Origin: Pectinophora gossypiella
Taxonomy: Eukaryota; Arthropoda; Insecta; Lepidoptera; Gelechiidae
Direction: 5' to 3'
DNA: 64,000 nt
NCBI RefSeq assembly: GCF_024362695.1
Contig: NC_065424.1
Location: 6,078,786 to 6,142,785 of the forward strand
Made by a program: the position numbers and the translations under genes
Notes under the pieces: generated by a model
What the model was told of the DNA's origin: nothing
Databases searched by the model: none
The model's input: only the letters and a program-made list of their open reading frames with translations
Shown: piece after piece, positions 29,774-39,730 of the stretch
Position numbering within the stretch: the first letter of the stretch is position 1
Layout: each line of letters begins with the position of its first letter

Positions 29774-29919
29774 TACGGTCACGAGCATTAATATGTATAC
29801 ACTTTGGTACCATGTCACATTAACTTTTTTGACAAATTGAACTGTTAGTCTCACTAAATGTCAAATATGTTAATGCGACAGAGTCCTAAAGTGGGTACAT
29901 AATATTGCTCATGACTGTA
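29774..29919 (+). mobile_element. MITE M
   Basis: 146 bp with ends tacggtcacgagcatta and aatattgctcatgactgta, which are imperfect inverted repeats. Other copies: 49721-49866 (+) and 62229-62373 (-). It starts about 20 bases after the exon 30 donor. Confidence 0.7.
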
Positions 29920-30049
29920 CAAACTCTGCACATACTGGCCTTTCGTTCTGACCGTCAATCATTTTTAATTTCGAAATTCTCATTCCATTCCGCATTTCCT
30001 TTCGTTTTACACTGACTCATTGCATCCCCGACCGTGACTGTGTTGTTAC

Positions 30050-30230
30050 ATAACATAACATACATAAACAGCCTTATACGTCCCACTGCTGGACACAGGC
30101 CTCCCAAACGTCTTCACCAAACAAAGGACAGTCTCACAAAGTGATTCCGACATTGTCCCCATCGGGAATCGAACCCGGACCTCCAGATCGTGAGCCTAAC
30201 GCTCTAACCACTAGACCACGGAGGCTGTTA
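30050..30230 (-). mobile_element. SINE H copy with internal deletion
   Basis: Tail acagccttatacgtcccact is joined directly to the head region ending accactagaccacggaggct; the middle is missing. Confidence 0.7.
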
Positions 30231-30271
30231 TATAAATGTGTAATCCTTAAATTATTTATTGTTGACGCCAG

Positions 30272-30422
30272 GTCCGAAATAACATCAATAGCAGTGGCGC
30301 TGCTAGGCGGGCGCTGGTGGGCGTGGTGGGCGGATGCGGCGGGCCGCATGCGGCGCCTCGACGTGACGGAAGCGGCCGCCGCGCCACCCGCGCCGCTAGC
30401 GGCGCACCTCGCCAGCGACGTT
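30272..30422 (+). CDS. LRP1: LRP1 exon 31 (last propeller, degenerate blade)
   Basis: Acceptor cgccag ends at 30271; donor gtgagt starts at 30423; phase in 2, out 0. Residues 1633-1683. I-T-S-I-A-V-A-L-L and W-W-A-W-W-A-D-A stand where a YWTD blade is expected. An Ala/Pro stretch follows, at the position where vertebrate LRP1 has its basic furin site; no R-x-K/R-R is present here. Confidence 0.91.
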
Positions 30423-30439
30423 GTGAGTCTAGCTTGTTC

Positions 30440-30752
30440 TATCTGAAGGATTAGTGCGCGTGTCGCCTGTTACTCTGACGCGTAAAGGCTGAAGGTATGA
30501 GGCAAGGGGCTGCTTCTACTAACCGTGTCCTCAAGAGTCTTTGGCGGCTAGGGTGCGCTGCCGCCAAAGGATGGTTTCGGGGTACCGAAGAGAGCATAGT
30601 ACCCTGTTGGCCACAAGTTGCTGTTGCAGTTTCTTGTCATTTCTTCTCCTCAGCCATAATACCTTGCGAAAAGACGTAAATTCAAAAATGTTACATTGAC
30701 CTTCAACAAGTTTATCCATGACAATTACGTTGAATAAATGATTCTGATTTCC
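30440..30752 (+). mobile_element. CR1-type LINE 3' end
   Basis: 30617-30752 matches 26473-26612. The 30440-30610 stretch before it is not recognised. Confidence 0.7.
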
Positions 30753-30754
30753 GA

Positions 30755-30930
30755 GTTGGTAGTGTGACTAGGGATCGACGTTCCAACGGTGTTATGTTGG
30801 AAGTTGTATATGCTGTGTAAACTTCAATATCGCGTTTCACGACTGCTTGAAGACTGCATTATTGAATGTGGCGCCATCTGTTGTCATGTGGGCGGAACTA
30901 GCTGGCCAACTAGTTGGGTCCGCCACACGT
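30755..30930 (-). mobile_element. repeat V copy
   Basis: gtgtgactagggatcgacgt through gttgggtccgcca, the reverse of 11955-12165. Confidence 0.6.
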
Positions 30931-31200
30931 CCCCATGAGTGTGAAGCGAGCGGGAGGGTGACGTATATAAAGTGCAAAGCCTGTATTATTGCGGAGTGTC
31001 CCTTGTAAACGTAGAAGTATTGTAAACGTAGTAGTTTGTAAGTGGATTAAAAAGGATTGTGAAACACTTGATGATATTTGAGTTGTGAAACACTTGAGCG
31101 ATGGCTGGCTTTCGCGTCAACTCATGATCGGGTGCTGCGTATGTGGACAGGCCTGCTTCTGTCAGGGAGCTCATAAAAAACAGTGTTTCTGTGATAAAGT
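30931..31200. other. intron 31 remainder
   Basis: Contains a repeated gtgaaacacttga unit near 31060-31095. No gene. Confidence 0.4.
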
Positions 31201-31204
31201 CACA

Positions 31205-31508
31205 TAAACTCTTTATTTTTCACTTTCCTTCCACCGACTGCAATTGGAATACCATTGTATTTAAGTCTATAAATTATGTAATACAAACAGGATTTAAAAA
31301 AAAATTAAAGGAAAACATGAAACAGTAGAACTAGGGCCCTGTGCTGGGAGGTTTTCTGGCCACGTCTTTCCCTCAGCGTTACAGTTTCCGGTGTGGTAGT
31401 AGTTTTACAGCTAGTTACATAATATGTAATTTAATTTTTTTTTGACGTTCAAAAAGCGCTAACTTTGTAAGCCAATTTTGAAAAATAAATATTTTTGATT
31501 TTGAATTG
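31205..31508 (+). mobile_element. LINE 3' end, 5'-truncated
   Basis: It matches 50159-50430 reversed (aaacatgaaacagtag, ggccacgtctttccctcag, cgttcaaaaagcgctaactt). It ends aaataaatatttttgatttt, 17 bases before exon 32. Confidence 0.7.
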
Positions 31509-31524
31509 TTGATGGTTGTGGCAG

Positions 31525-31724
31525 GTTCGCGACGGCGGCATCATCCGCGGCATAGCCATCGACGCGGTGTCCCAGCGCGTGTACTGGACGGCGGTGCAGG
31601 CGGCGCCGGGCCGCGCCGGCGTGGGCGCCGTGTACTGCGCCGCGCTGGACGGCCGCCGCCGCCGCACGCTCTACAGCAGCGCCGGCGCCGAGCCCGACGA
31701 CATCGTCATACACAACGCCACTAG
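31525..31724 (+). CDS. LRP1: LRP1 exon 32 (last propeller)
   Basis: Acceptor tggcag ends at 31524; donor gtgagc starts at 31725; phase in 0, out 2. Residues 1684-1750. R-G-I-A-I-D and V-Y-W-T-A-V mark a blade. L-D-G-R-R-R-R-T-L-Y follows. A LINE 3' end stops about 20 bases before the exon. Confidence 0.93.
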
Positions 31725-31744
31725 GTGAGCTCGCCGACATTGCA

Positions 31745-31835
31745 GGGCGCTAGTCACATCGTAACGAAAACTTTGAGGGATGATTCAGGCCATGATTCTG
31801 AGTTGATATCAAGTGGAATTTTCCGTCGCCGCCGG
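31745..31835 (+). mobile_element. MITE C arm
   Basis: cagggcgctagtcacatcg through gtggaattttccgtcgcc. Confidence 0.6.
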
Positions 31836-32103
31836 GTGGCCAACCGGTCGATCGCGACTGATACTCCAGTGATCGTGGCAATACAAAAAATATAAGACGA
31901 GGGCGGTTACAATGGTCACATCGACTCGAATCACATAAAAAAGCAATAATGCAATTTAACATTTGCTCATATAAAAGTAAGTGCGCATATTGCTTTTTTA
32001 GATGAAAAAAGAAAGTACGTCGTTTGATTACGATTATGATGACGTCATTTTTTATTATTATTGGCGTGTCATATTTATGTATTCAAATGTATGTTTGTCC
32101 TAG

Positions 32104-32354
32104 ACAAATGATATGGTCGGACCGCGGGTCGGACCCGGGCATAATGATCGCCAGCCTCGACGGCGGGGCCCCGCGCTGGCTGGTGCGCCGCCGCCTGCGC
32201 CGGCCCGGGGCGCTGGCGCTCTACCCGCCCGCCAACAGGCTGTACTTCCTCGACACCTACTATGACACCCTGGAGAGCGTCAAGATTGATGGCAGCGACA
32301 GAGTTACCATCGCTGTGTTCACACATTTCGAGACCACGCCGGCTAACCACAAAG
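32104..32354 (+). CDS. LRP1: LRP1 exon 33 (last propeller)
   Basis: Acceptor cctag ends at 32103; donor gtcggt starts at 32355; phase in 2, out 1. Residues 1750-1834. M-I-W-S-D-R-G-S and L-Y-F-L-D-T are recognisable blade motifs; R-R-R-L-R-R-P-G-A-L-A-L lies in the loop between them. The donor gtcggt is weak. Confidence 0.92.
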
Positions 32355-32379
32355 GTCGGTCAATTTATTAAGATAACAT

Positions 32380-32840
32380 AGGATATTTATTGCATTCCAT
32401 TTCTTAACTTAATCTTTATTATCTTTATTCTTGGTTTTCTATTTCCATTGCGTATAATTTGAAATTGTTGATGTAGTGCCCTTACAGGATTCCTGTTTGT
32501 ACTTTCCTCTACTTTTAGGACCTCTGTAAAAAACATCAGTGGGGTTAAAATGGCCACATCCAAGCAATTCACCTAAGAAAGCAATATTGCTATTTGACAT
32601 TTGTTTGCATTGCGCACTTGCTTTTATAAACGCAAATGTCAAATTTAACATTTGAGTACATAATAAGATTCGTTAAAGAACTCCTGCAGCGTATAGAATG
32701 ATTATTTTCTATTTAAGCCTTACGACACGTCACTACTGACATAAAGAACAGAACAGAAAGGTTAAAAAGGCCACATCAAAGCAATTCATCTAAAAAAAAC
32801 AATATTGCAATTTTGAGTTATATTTGAATAGCTTCAATTC
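32380..32840. other. intron 33, AT-rich
   Basis: Contains a repeated motif (gcaatattgctatttgacatt / gcgcaaatgtcaaat) also present near 29440-29475 and 31930-31995, probably old MITE ends. No gene. Confidence 0.4.
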
Positions 32841-32841
32841 C

Positions 32842-32980
32842 CGGTTACCACTTACGACTACTTACTTAAGTAAGTTACACGAGCCGTGTCAGGTGCCTCT
32901 GGCGGCTCAAAAGTTACCCTGACACCAAGGTTGATTAGGTTGGTAATCCACCTTACAAGCCACACGATCGAAGATCGACC
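32842..32980 (+). mobile_element. SINE A 3' half
   Basis: From cccggttaccacttacgact to cacacgatcgaaga. Confidence 0.65.
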
Positions 32981-33009
32981 TTTCTGTTAGACCGACGTGA
33001 TAGGTGGTC

Positions 33010-33186
33010 TAACACGTTGACAGTCCCGTGACCCATATACGGGTCTTGAAGGACCAGCTCCATACGTCCGTGTTCCATACATGGGTCACTAAGAAACGAC
33101 CACGTACGCAAGGGCGGATCCCGGGGAACTTAGCAAAGTAGCGGGAATTAGTCAAAACATTTTGCATGGGGACTGTCAACGTGTTA
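33010..33186. mobile_element. MITE with 21-bp inverted ends
   Basis: taacacgttgacagtccc at the left and gggactgtcaacgtgtta at the right are perfect inverses; 177 bp in all. It ends 36 bases before exon 34. Confidence 0.75.
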
Positions 33187-33221
33187 ACACACGTGAGTAA
33201 CGTACTACGTACGGTCCCCAG

Positions 33222-33440
33222 AGTCGAGCAACAAGTCGTGGCCGGCCGTGGCGGCGGGCGGGCGCGCATGCGTGCGCATGGCGGCGTGGGAGGAGTGGGT
33301 GTGGTGCGGCACGCGGCGCGGCCTGGTGCGCGTGGCGCGGCGCGGGGGGCGCGGGGGGCGCGGGGCCGCCGCCGCCGCGCGCCCGCAGCTGGCGCTCACG
33401 GCGCTCGCCATACTGCACCCCACGCTGTTCCTGCAGCCCG
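33222..33440 (+). CDS. LRP1: LRP1 exon 34 (end of last propeller, Gly/Arg/Ala insert)
   Basis: Acceptor ccccag ends at 33221; donor gtgagt starts at 33441; phase in 1, out 1. Residues 1834-1907. W-V-W-C-G-T-R-R-G replaces a YWTD motif. Next comes a low-complexity stretch of Arg-Gly-Gly units and five Ala, then L-A-L-T-A-L-A-I-L-H-P, the propeller close. The codons for the insert are almost pure G and C. Confidence 0.9.
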
Positions 33441-33647
33441 GTGAGTACATGCACACCGATAGAAAACAGTTCAGGACACCGATACCGACCCCGCCGGCGT
33501 GGTCGACGATTTCCCTCATTCAGCGCTTATCGCTATCGACCCACTAAGGTCGATTAATTCTTTCAAATATTTTTCCTCAGACGACGCCCTAAGCCGAGGT
33601 TCGCGACCAACTGGGCACCTTCAGGCCTGTTGTCTTAAACATTGTAC

Positions 33648-33985
33648 CGGGTGAGAGCCTTCAGCGCTCCCCATTTGTCCGGCCAAGTAGTTAATGCCAT
33701 CTGCGGCAAATCTACAATAAGTCGCGTCAAAAAAGAAAGCACACTGATAGATGACTTCCTCTTCGTCCAAACCTCTCCCCAGTTTAGTTTTGAGCAAACT
33801 CAAAAATATCTTTATTCAGTAGGTAACATAGTTACACTTTGAATCGTCAATTTTTACATAACGAACGTCTCATCCGCCTAAAACTACTGCAGCTTCTCAC
33901 AACCTGTATAGACGGGGAAAAGAAGCAGCAAGAAAAACCTCGGCACAGGGTCCTAGATGTTCTTTTTTAAAAAAAATAACATAAA
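33648..33985. mobile_element. short retro-repeat G (+) and LINE 3' end F (-)
   Basis: 33648-33740 is G with its A-rich end. 33792-33985 is F reversed and nearly complete. Confidence 0.65.
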
Positions 33986-34184
33986 ATATTGTTATACAAT
34001 TGAGTAATTTAGCTGCCTAATAGAGCATAATGTATGTATAATGATTTTCTTCAATTTTAGATCAGTCTTTATTTAGTACCTAACCAGAATTTGAAAATTT
34101 ATCTCGTCGGAAAGTTTAAGCGACGAAAAAATTTTGCCCTTTTGTTCTGCATTATATTAGAAATTAATCGAAATACCTACATAT

Positions 34185-34462
34185 AAACGGTCTCCATGGT
34201 CCAGAGGTTGAGCGCTGACAATTCGGAAGTCCTTTCTCGGAGGATCATTAGTTTGGTTAGGACATTGCAGGTTGATGTCCCGATTATCCGGGAGTAAGAT
34301 GATCCGTGCTGTCATTTTAAGCAGTCGGTCCAGGCCACATTTTACGCAAGTAAATATGCAGTCGTTACATGAGCTATGCCAGGGGCCATTGGCGGCTCAA
34401 TACTAACCCTGACACCAAGGTTGATGAGGTTGGTCATTGATCTCACAACGCACACGAGAGAA
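34185..34462 (+). mobile_element. SINE A copy, decayed
   Basis: Head acggtctccatggtccagag is recognisable and the B-box region is deleted. The tail runs to cacacgagaga, about 30 bases before exon 35. Confidence 0.7.
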
Positions 34463-34493
34463 AAAAAAGACTACATATCTATCTACCCTGCAG

Positions 34494-34618
34494 GTGTGGA
34501 CCCGTGCGTGAAGGCGGACGGCAGCCCCACGTGTCACCCGAGCGCGCTGTGCGTGCGCAGCAGCAGCAGTAAGGGATATAGCTGTCTCTGTCCCGACGGA
34601 CTCAGCCTCGGACCAGAA
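34494..34618 (+). CDS. LRP1: LRP1 exon 35 (EGF module)
   Basis: Acceptor ctgcag ends at 34493; donor gtaagt starts at 34619; phase in 1, out 0. Residues 1907-1948. D-P-C-V-K, C-H-P-S-A-L-C-V and Y-S-C-L-C-P-D-G form the EGF that follows the last propeller. The serine run comes from AGC codons. Confidence 0.93.
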
Positions 34619-34762
34619 GTAAGTGGAATTATTTACTTTTATGTGCAAGAAATGTTAATACTTAATGTTTCGGATAGATGGCGCCAGGGTCGGCATACTG
34701 ATTGTATAGATCTATAAATTCGCGTCATTAAATAACTTGTAAGAGTATTGATTTAAAAGATA

Positions 34763-34880
34763 TCCTGCAGTTTTTTATCATTTCTTCTCAGCCATACGAG
34801 TAAAAACCTTGCGAAATCTTGCGAATTCTGACTTCGCAGCGCTGGATGAATGAAGATCCGATGGTAAAATTTATTACCTA
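34763..34880 (+). mobile_element. CR1-type LINE 3' end, decayed
   Basis: ttttatcatttcttctcagc, accttgcgaaat, and a decayed tail. Confidence 0.5.
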
Positions 34881-34957
34881 ATCTATGACCTACCTAATAT
34901 GTGGTGGTGTAATGGTTAACACGTTCGTTCCGGCTTGACGAGAGCTATGGCACACCT

Positions 34958-35020
34958 AAAGAGAGAGGGAGAGAGAGAGAAGAGAGAGAGAGAGAGAAGA
35001 GAGAGAGAAGAGAGAGAGAG
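34958..35020 (+). repeat. GA microsatellite
   Basis: Imperfect ga repeat interspersed with agaa units; a similar tract is at 41275-41338. Confidence 0.9.
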
Positions 35021-35281
35021 CTTCTCGCCAGATATCGAAACCTGGAAACCACGTCATATAAGTAACTCACAAAGATAATTAATTTAATAAATAATAATTA
35101 TAATACCTCCCCCCCCCCCACGGGACCACCTTGCCTTGTACCTTGCGTACTAGGACTCCTATCTTCCGCCTCTGAATAGTACTGACAGTTACTGCTGCCC
35201 GCTTTCAGGTTCCAGGTTACAGTCCATTTGACTTGCCCCTTCGTCAGTACTAATTATACTAATTTCCTGTAATTTTAACAG

Positions 35282-35524
35282 ATACCGCCTTCACCGACGG
35301 GTCAAGACCAGCGTCAATGCATAATATCAAGTCCACCATCGGCGAGCAACACATCGTGCCCTCTCCTTTGCGGGGTGGGCAGCTGCGAGCGTGACGCGCG
35401 CGGCAATGCGCAGTGCCGCTGCCCACCCTTGTACGACGGCGCGCACTGTCAACACTACCGTTGTATGAGGCACTGCCTTCACCGCGGACATTGCATGCTC
35501 AATGATGATGGGATCAGTTTGAAG
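35282..35524 (+). CDS. LRP1: LRP1 exon 36 (EGF modules)
   Basis: Acceptor taacag ends at 35281; donor gtaact starts at 35525; phase in 0, out 0. Residues 1949-2029. A linker with C-I-I-S-S-P precedes a full EGF (C-R-C-P-P-L-Y-D-G-A-H-C); the next EGF starts Y-R-C-M-R-H-C-L-H-R-G-H-C. A 5S-SINE begins about ten bases after the donor. Confidence 0.92.
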
Positions 35525-35532
35525 GTAACTAT

Positions 35533-35765
35533 CATCATCATCATCATCAGCCCATTAACGTCCCCACTGCTGGGGCACGGGCCTTCCCTATGGATGGATA
35601 GGGAGATCGGGCCTTAAACCATCACGCGGGTCCAGTGCGGATTGATGGTCATTAACGACTGCTAATGCAGCCGGGACCAACGGCTTAACGTGCCTTCCGA
35701 AGCACGGAGGAGCTCGAGATGAAAACTTTTTTTGTGGTCACCCATCCTATGACCGGCCGGGATGT
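35533..35765 (-). mobile_element. 5S-SINE copy, head truncated
   Basis: Starts with catcatcatcatcag and stops inside the 5S-like block at cctatgaccggcc. Confidence 0.75.
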
Positions 35766-35914
35766 ATAAGGTAACTATATTGCATCTGGTAACTTGTGCT
35801 GGAGGCCCTTTTATCTCAGGACATTCACCACCACCTTACGATCATTTCGACGAACATCTGTTTTGCTTTTTTTTTAAGTTGTTTTGTGAACAATTTAAAT
35901 GATGTTATCGTCTT

Positions 35915-36020
35915 GTTCCGGGTGAGAGCCTTCAGCGCTCCCCATTTGTCCGGCCAAGTAGTTAATGCCATCTGCGGCAAATCTACAATAAGTCACGTCA
36001 AAAAAAAAAAAAAAAAAATA
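35915..36020 (+). mobile_element. short retro-repeat G copy
   Basis: ccgggtgagagccttcagcg through taagtcacgtc and a 19-base A run. Confidence 0.65.
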
Positions 36021-36268
36021 TCGTCTTGTTTTTGTGTGTGGCGTCCTTTTATTATAAACTATTTCTATTCTAAATCCAAAGCAAAGTGTCTCTTAAAAAA
36101 CGACTATATACGTAACCGGGGTCGACTGCTTAAAGTGTCCCCGGAAGCATTGAAACCATTTTAATTTTCAGATAATCACATTTCAGCCTAGTATGTAAAA
36201 GAGAATCTATTTTTAGTATATATAAAGAAGATCTTTAAGAGTTTATTATAAGCTAGTTTATTATAATA

Positions 36269-36562
36269 GGAGCTCGGTGTCGTAGCGGTAAACGCGCTCG
36301 GTCTGCGATTGTTGAAGTTAAGCAACTTTCGCAAAGGCCGGTCATAGGATGGGTGACCACTTAAAAAAAAGTTTTCATCTCGAGCTCCTCCGTGCTTCCC
36401 GGTCCCGGCTGCATTAGCAGTCGTTAATAACCACCAATCCGCATTGGGCCCGCGTCACCACGCGCCATCTCCCGAGGCCAAGGCCCGATCTCCCTAACCA
36501 TCCATTGGGAAGGCCTGTGCCCCAGCAGTGGGGACGTTAATGGGCTGGCGATGATGATGAAT
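36269..36562 (+). mobile_element. 5S-SINE copy
   Basis: Full-length: aggagctcggtgtcgtagcg head, 5S-like block with gatgggtgacc intact, gatgatgatga tail. Confidence 0.82.
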
Positions 36563-36647
36563 CATGTTTATAATAATATACAAAACACCAATTTTTGGTA
36601 TAAGTAGTTAGAAAATTAGGTTATGTTTGGTTTAATCAGCGTTGTAA

Positions 36648-37115
36648 ATAGACTAGTTTCCAACTAGTCAACTCAGTTAATTTTTAATAAACGTCGAAAC
36701 ACAAATTTACTCTGGCAATAAAAACACACTGTGACGTCATAGAAAGATGTGATTAAATGTCGGACTTGTTACGTTTTTCTTGATTATAATTCATAAATAA
36801 GTTAAATAGAAAAATTAAATGTTTTTCGTTAGTTGTAATCAGTAAGTATAGGGTATTTGACTGGGTCGAAGATAAATGATAAAATGCTAATCTAGAAATA
36901 AAAGCTAGTCTAACATAATAAAAAAATAATCTCATTTTTATTTTTCACTTATTTTTGATGTTTATTTATTTATTAAGTAATAATAAGTACTACTTTTGAC
37001 TGCTTTTACTGATGACGTTACAGGACAGTATTTCGATACGAATTCCATGGAAAATTTTCGTTTTGACGTTTCGTAAAAAGTATCTCATTTGACTTAGTTG
37101 TCAAATAGGCTATTT
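36648..37115. mobile_element. two MITE D-type copies facing each other
   Basis: 36648-36870 is D in + orientation; 36885-37115 is a diverged D in - orientation. Together they form a large imperfect inverted repeat just upstream of exon 37. Confidence 0.55.
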
Positions 37116-37175
37116 CATAATTTATTTTGAAGCTAGTACACGACGCAATTGACGTGATGTCGGTATGTCCCGCAG

Positions 37176-37326
37176 TGCATCTGCCCCGCGGGCTACACGG
37201 GCGGCCGCTGCGAGCTGCCGGTGTCCGGCGGGCGCGGGCCGTGCGCGCGGCACAGCTGCGAGAACGGAGGCACCTGCGTGGTGCACCACTACTCGCCGCG
37301 CTGCCAGTGCCCGCCGCAGTATACCG
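37176..37326 (+). CDS. LRP1: LRP1 exon 37 (EGF modules)
   Basis: Acceptor ccgcag ends at 37175; donor gtacgg starts at 37327; phase in 0, out 1. Residues 2030-2080. C-I-C-P-A-G-Y-T-G-G-R-C ends one EGF; C-E-N-G-G-T-C-V-V-H and C-Q-C-P-P-Q-Y-T-G form most of the next. A long minisatellite follows in the intron. Confidence 0.95.
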
Positions 37327-37423
37327 GTACGGGAAACGGTTATTTAGAAACTCTTTTATTAAAAACTCCGCATATCATGGGAGCAAGCTACTGAGGCTAC
37401 AAAAGATCGCGAGGAGTGGAAAT

Positions 37424-37801
37424 CTGTTTGTGTGTGTGTGTCTGTCTCTGGGTATGTGTCTGTGTGTCTGTCTCTGGGTATGTGTCTGTGTGTCTGTCTC
37501 TGGGTGTGTGTCTGTGTGTCTGTCTCTGGGTGTGTGTCTGTCTCTGGGTGTGTGTCTGTGTGTCTATCTCTGGGTGTGTGTCTGTCTCTGGGTGTGTGTG
37601 TGTGTGTCTCTGTCTCTGGGTATGTGTCTGTGTGTCTGTCTCTGGGTGTGTGTCTGTGTGTCTGTCTCTGGGTGTTGTCGCTGTGTGTCTGTCTCTGGGT
37701 GTGTGTGTGTGTGTCTGTCTCTGGGTATGTGTCTGTGTGTCTGTCTCTGGGTGTATGTCTGTATGTCTGTCTCTGGGTGTTGTCGCTGTGTGTCTGTCTC
37801 T

Positions 37802-37836
<35 letters not shown>

Positions 37837-37885
37837 CGTGCGTGCGTGTGTGCGAGCGTGCGTGCGTGCGTGGGTGCGCGTGTAT
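37424..37885 (+). repeat. minisatellite, gtgtgtctgtctctggg units
   Basis: About 20 imperfect units of 16-26 bp over 460 bp, ending in pure tg and tgcg repeats (37800-37870). Open frames on both strands here are a by-product of the repeat. Confidence 0.95.
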
Positions 37886-38023
37886 TAGTATGCCATTTTT
37901 AAAAGTACCGATTATGATCAAAATATTATATGATGATCAGAAGTGATTGGGGTAATTTCTTATAAATAAGAAGAAGAGTATCGTTTTCTGTCGTATTTTT
38001 CTGACACACTCGTGAATTCCCAG

Positions 38024-38142
38024 GGGTGTCGTGTGAGCAGTGTAGCGACAAGCCGGAGTGTCCGGCGGGCTCGGTGTGCGTGTGGACGGACGGGGAGGCG
38101 CAGTGCAGCGCCGCCATCTGCAACGGGTTCTGCTTCAACCAG
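38024..38142 (+). CDS. LRP1: LRP1 exon 38 (cysteine-rich EGF-like)
   Basis: Acceptor tcccag ends at 38023; donor gtatac starts at 38143; phase in 1, out 0. Residues 2080-2119. V-S-C-E-Q-C finishes the previous EGF; C-P-A-G-S-V-C-V-W-T and I-C-N-G-F-C-F-N-Q are parts of two further modules. Confidence 0.93.
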
Positions 38143-38349
38143 GTATACTAATTTCGAAATTGACGGTCAGAACGAAATGCCAGTATGTGCAGAGTTTGTA
38201 CTCTGCTACACTAACATTGGTGCTGATTCTACTGCACACTATCTAATTTTATTTTAAGTTCTATCTATCTACTCAGCCTGTATCCACCCACTCTTGGGTA
38301 TAGGCCTCCTCTCTTCCACGCTATCCTTTCCGGTCCGGTCAGATAGTGA

Positions 38350-38560
38350 GAAAACATAACATAACAAATACTTTATTGCACAAACAGGAAAAACAAAATA
38401 CAAAACAAAAGAGAAATAGAATGAGTACAATAGGCGGCCTAAAAATATCGGGTACTTCCCATATATAGGAACCCATATATTGGCCTCCGTGATTCATTGG
38501 TTCAGCGTTGGGCTAACGATCCGGAGGTCCCAGGATCGAATCCTATCACGTTTGTCAGAC
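38350..38560. mobile_element. LINE 3' fragment (-) and SINE A head (+)
   Basis: 38355-38445 matches 63010-63105 (taacaaatactttattgcac ... acaataggcggcct). 38479-38552 is a SINE A head with B-box ggatcgaatcc. Confidence 0.6.
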
Positions 38561-38686
38561 AGAAAGATTGGTGAGGTGTGGGTACTTAGTTCATCTTGCG
38601 CTGGATGTACCTCTGACTACCCCAATAGGTATTATGTTATCGCCGCAACATTGATGTAACTAATGAAGGATCGTTCTCTTGTCCAG

Positions 38687-38840
38687 GGCACGTGCGCGGT
38701 GTCCCAGGACGGGCGCGTGTCGTGCTCCTGCCCACCCCCGTGGGCCGGCGACCGCTGCCAATCCCGCGCATGCGTCGACGCGGACTGTGCCACCAATAAC
38801 ACCAATGACAGCGAGTACGATGACCACGACTACCGACCAC
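38687..38840 (+). CDS. LRP1: LRP1 exon 39 (EGF end and acidic linker)
   Basis: Acceptor gtccag ends at 38686; donor gtgagt starts at 38841; phase in 0, out 1. Residues 2120-2171. G-T-C-A-V-S-Q-D-G and C-S-C-P-P-P-W-A-G-D-R-C finish an EGF. It ends in an acidic stretch (D-S-E-Y-D-D-H-D-Y) with sequon N-N-T. The 20-kb intron follows. Confidence 0.94.
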
Positions 38841-38879
38841 GTGAGTAATGAATGAATTAATGTTTATTTCGAATTTGAA

Positions 38880-39240
38880 TCCATAGGTGTCACTGCGGGG
38901 CGGAAGGCAAGAGGGAAACCACTGCCCTATTTTTCCCTAATAAAGTAGCATGGAAAATGCTGCACCGACAAGAGCGTGGCTCTTAAATTGATGATGAGGT
39001 GTTAGTAGGTACAAAGGAACTTAATGGGAAGTGGTGTCTGTGGTGTCCTAAATAATAAATGTTTCTTTCTTTCTTTTTTCTTTCTTTCTTATGTTAATGT
39101 TAGTTAGTAAGTAATGGTCATACAAATAAGAATACATAAACATTTGAAAATTGGGGTGGAAGGCAAGAGGGAAACCACTGCCCTATTTTTCCCTAAATAC
39201 TAGGAGAATGCTACACCGACAAGAGAGTGACTCTTTCATA
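38880..39240 (+). mobile_element. two LINE 3' ends of the same family
   Basis: ggcggaaggcaagagggaaa ... accgacaagagcgtggctc at 38890-38998 recurs at 39160-39235; a third copy is at 50690-50800. Confidence 0.6.
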
Positions 39241-39378
39241 TTAATATTCATTTATTGCATGTCACAAACATAAATTAAGGTGGAACATAGTAAAAAGGTA
39301 TATCTGACGCCCTGCAAGGGCACGGCAATATAAAAGAGGCGATACTAGGTGCCTTATTATAATAATATTATAGGATAT

Positions 39379-39730
39379 TAGTGCTAATTCCTGTAAACAC
39401 CATCTAATTTTGTTCTAAGTTATACCTGTCATTTTCTTATCCGTTGAAAAAGAAAGGGACGGGTAATCGACAGGCATAAAATTTATGGAACACATGTCAA
39501 TTTTAATCACAAATCTAAAATAACCCTATAAAAAATTTACATCGGCCAATAACCCGACAGAATTATGTTGACAGCACACCTTTTAATTCGCCCGGGTTAT
39601 TCATTCATTTACTCATTCTTCCTAAAATTAACAGCTGTCAATCATCCGTCCCTTTCCTTTTCGGCGGATAAGAAAATGACAGGTATAACTTAAAATAAAA
39701 TTAGATTGTGTCTACAGGAATTAGCACCAT
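39379..39730. mobile_element. foldback element E, complete
   Basis: 352 bp. Ends agtgctaattcctgtaaaca and inverse ctacaggaattagcac. Arms are long and near-perfect over the first 60 bases. Confidence 0.8.

Noticed and set aside
37127..37921. Long open frames on both strands (up to 253 codons) with Cys-Val-Cys-Leu repeats
   Set aside because: They are by-products of the gtgtgtctgtctctggg minisatellite, which has no stop in several frames; only exon 37 (37176-37326) is real here.
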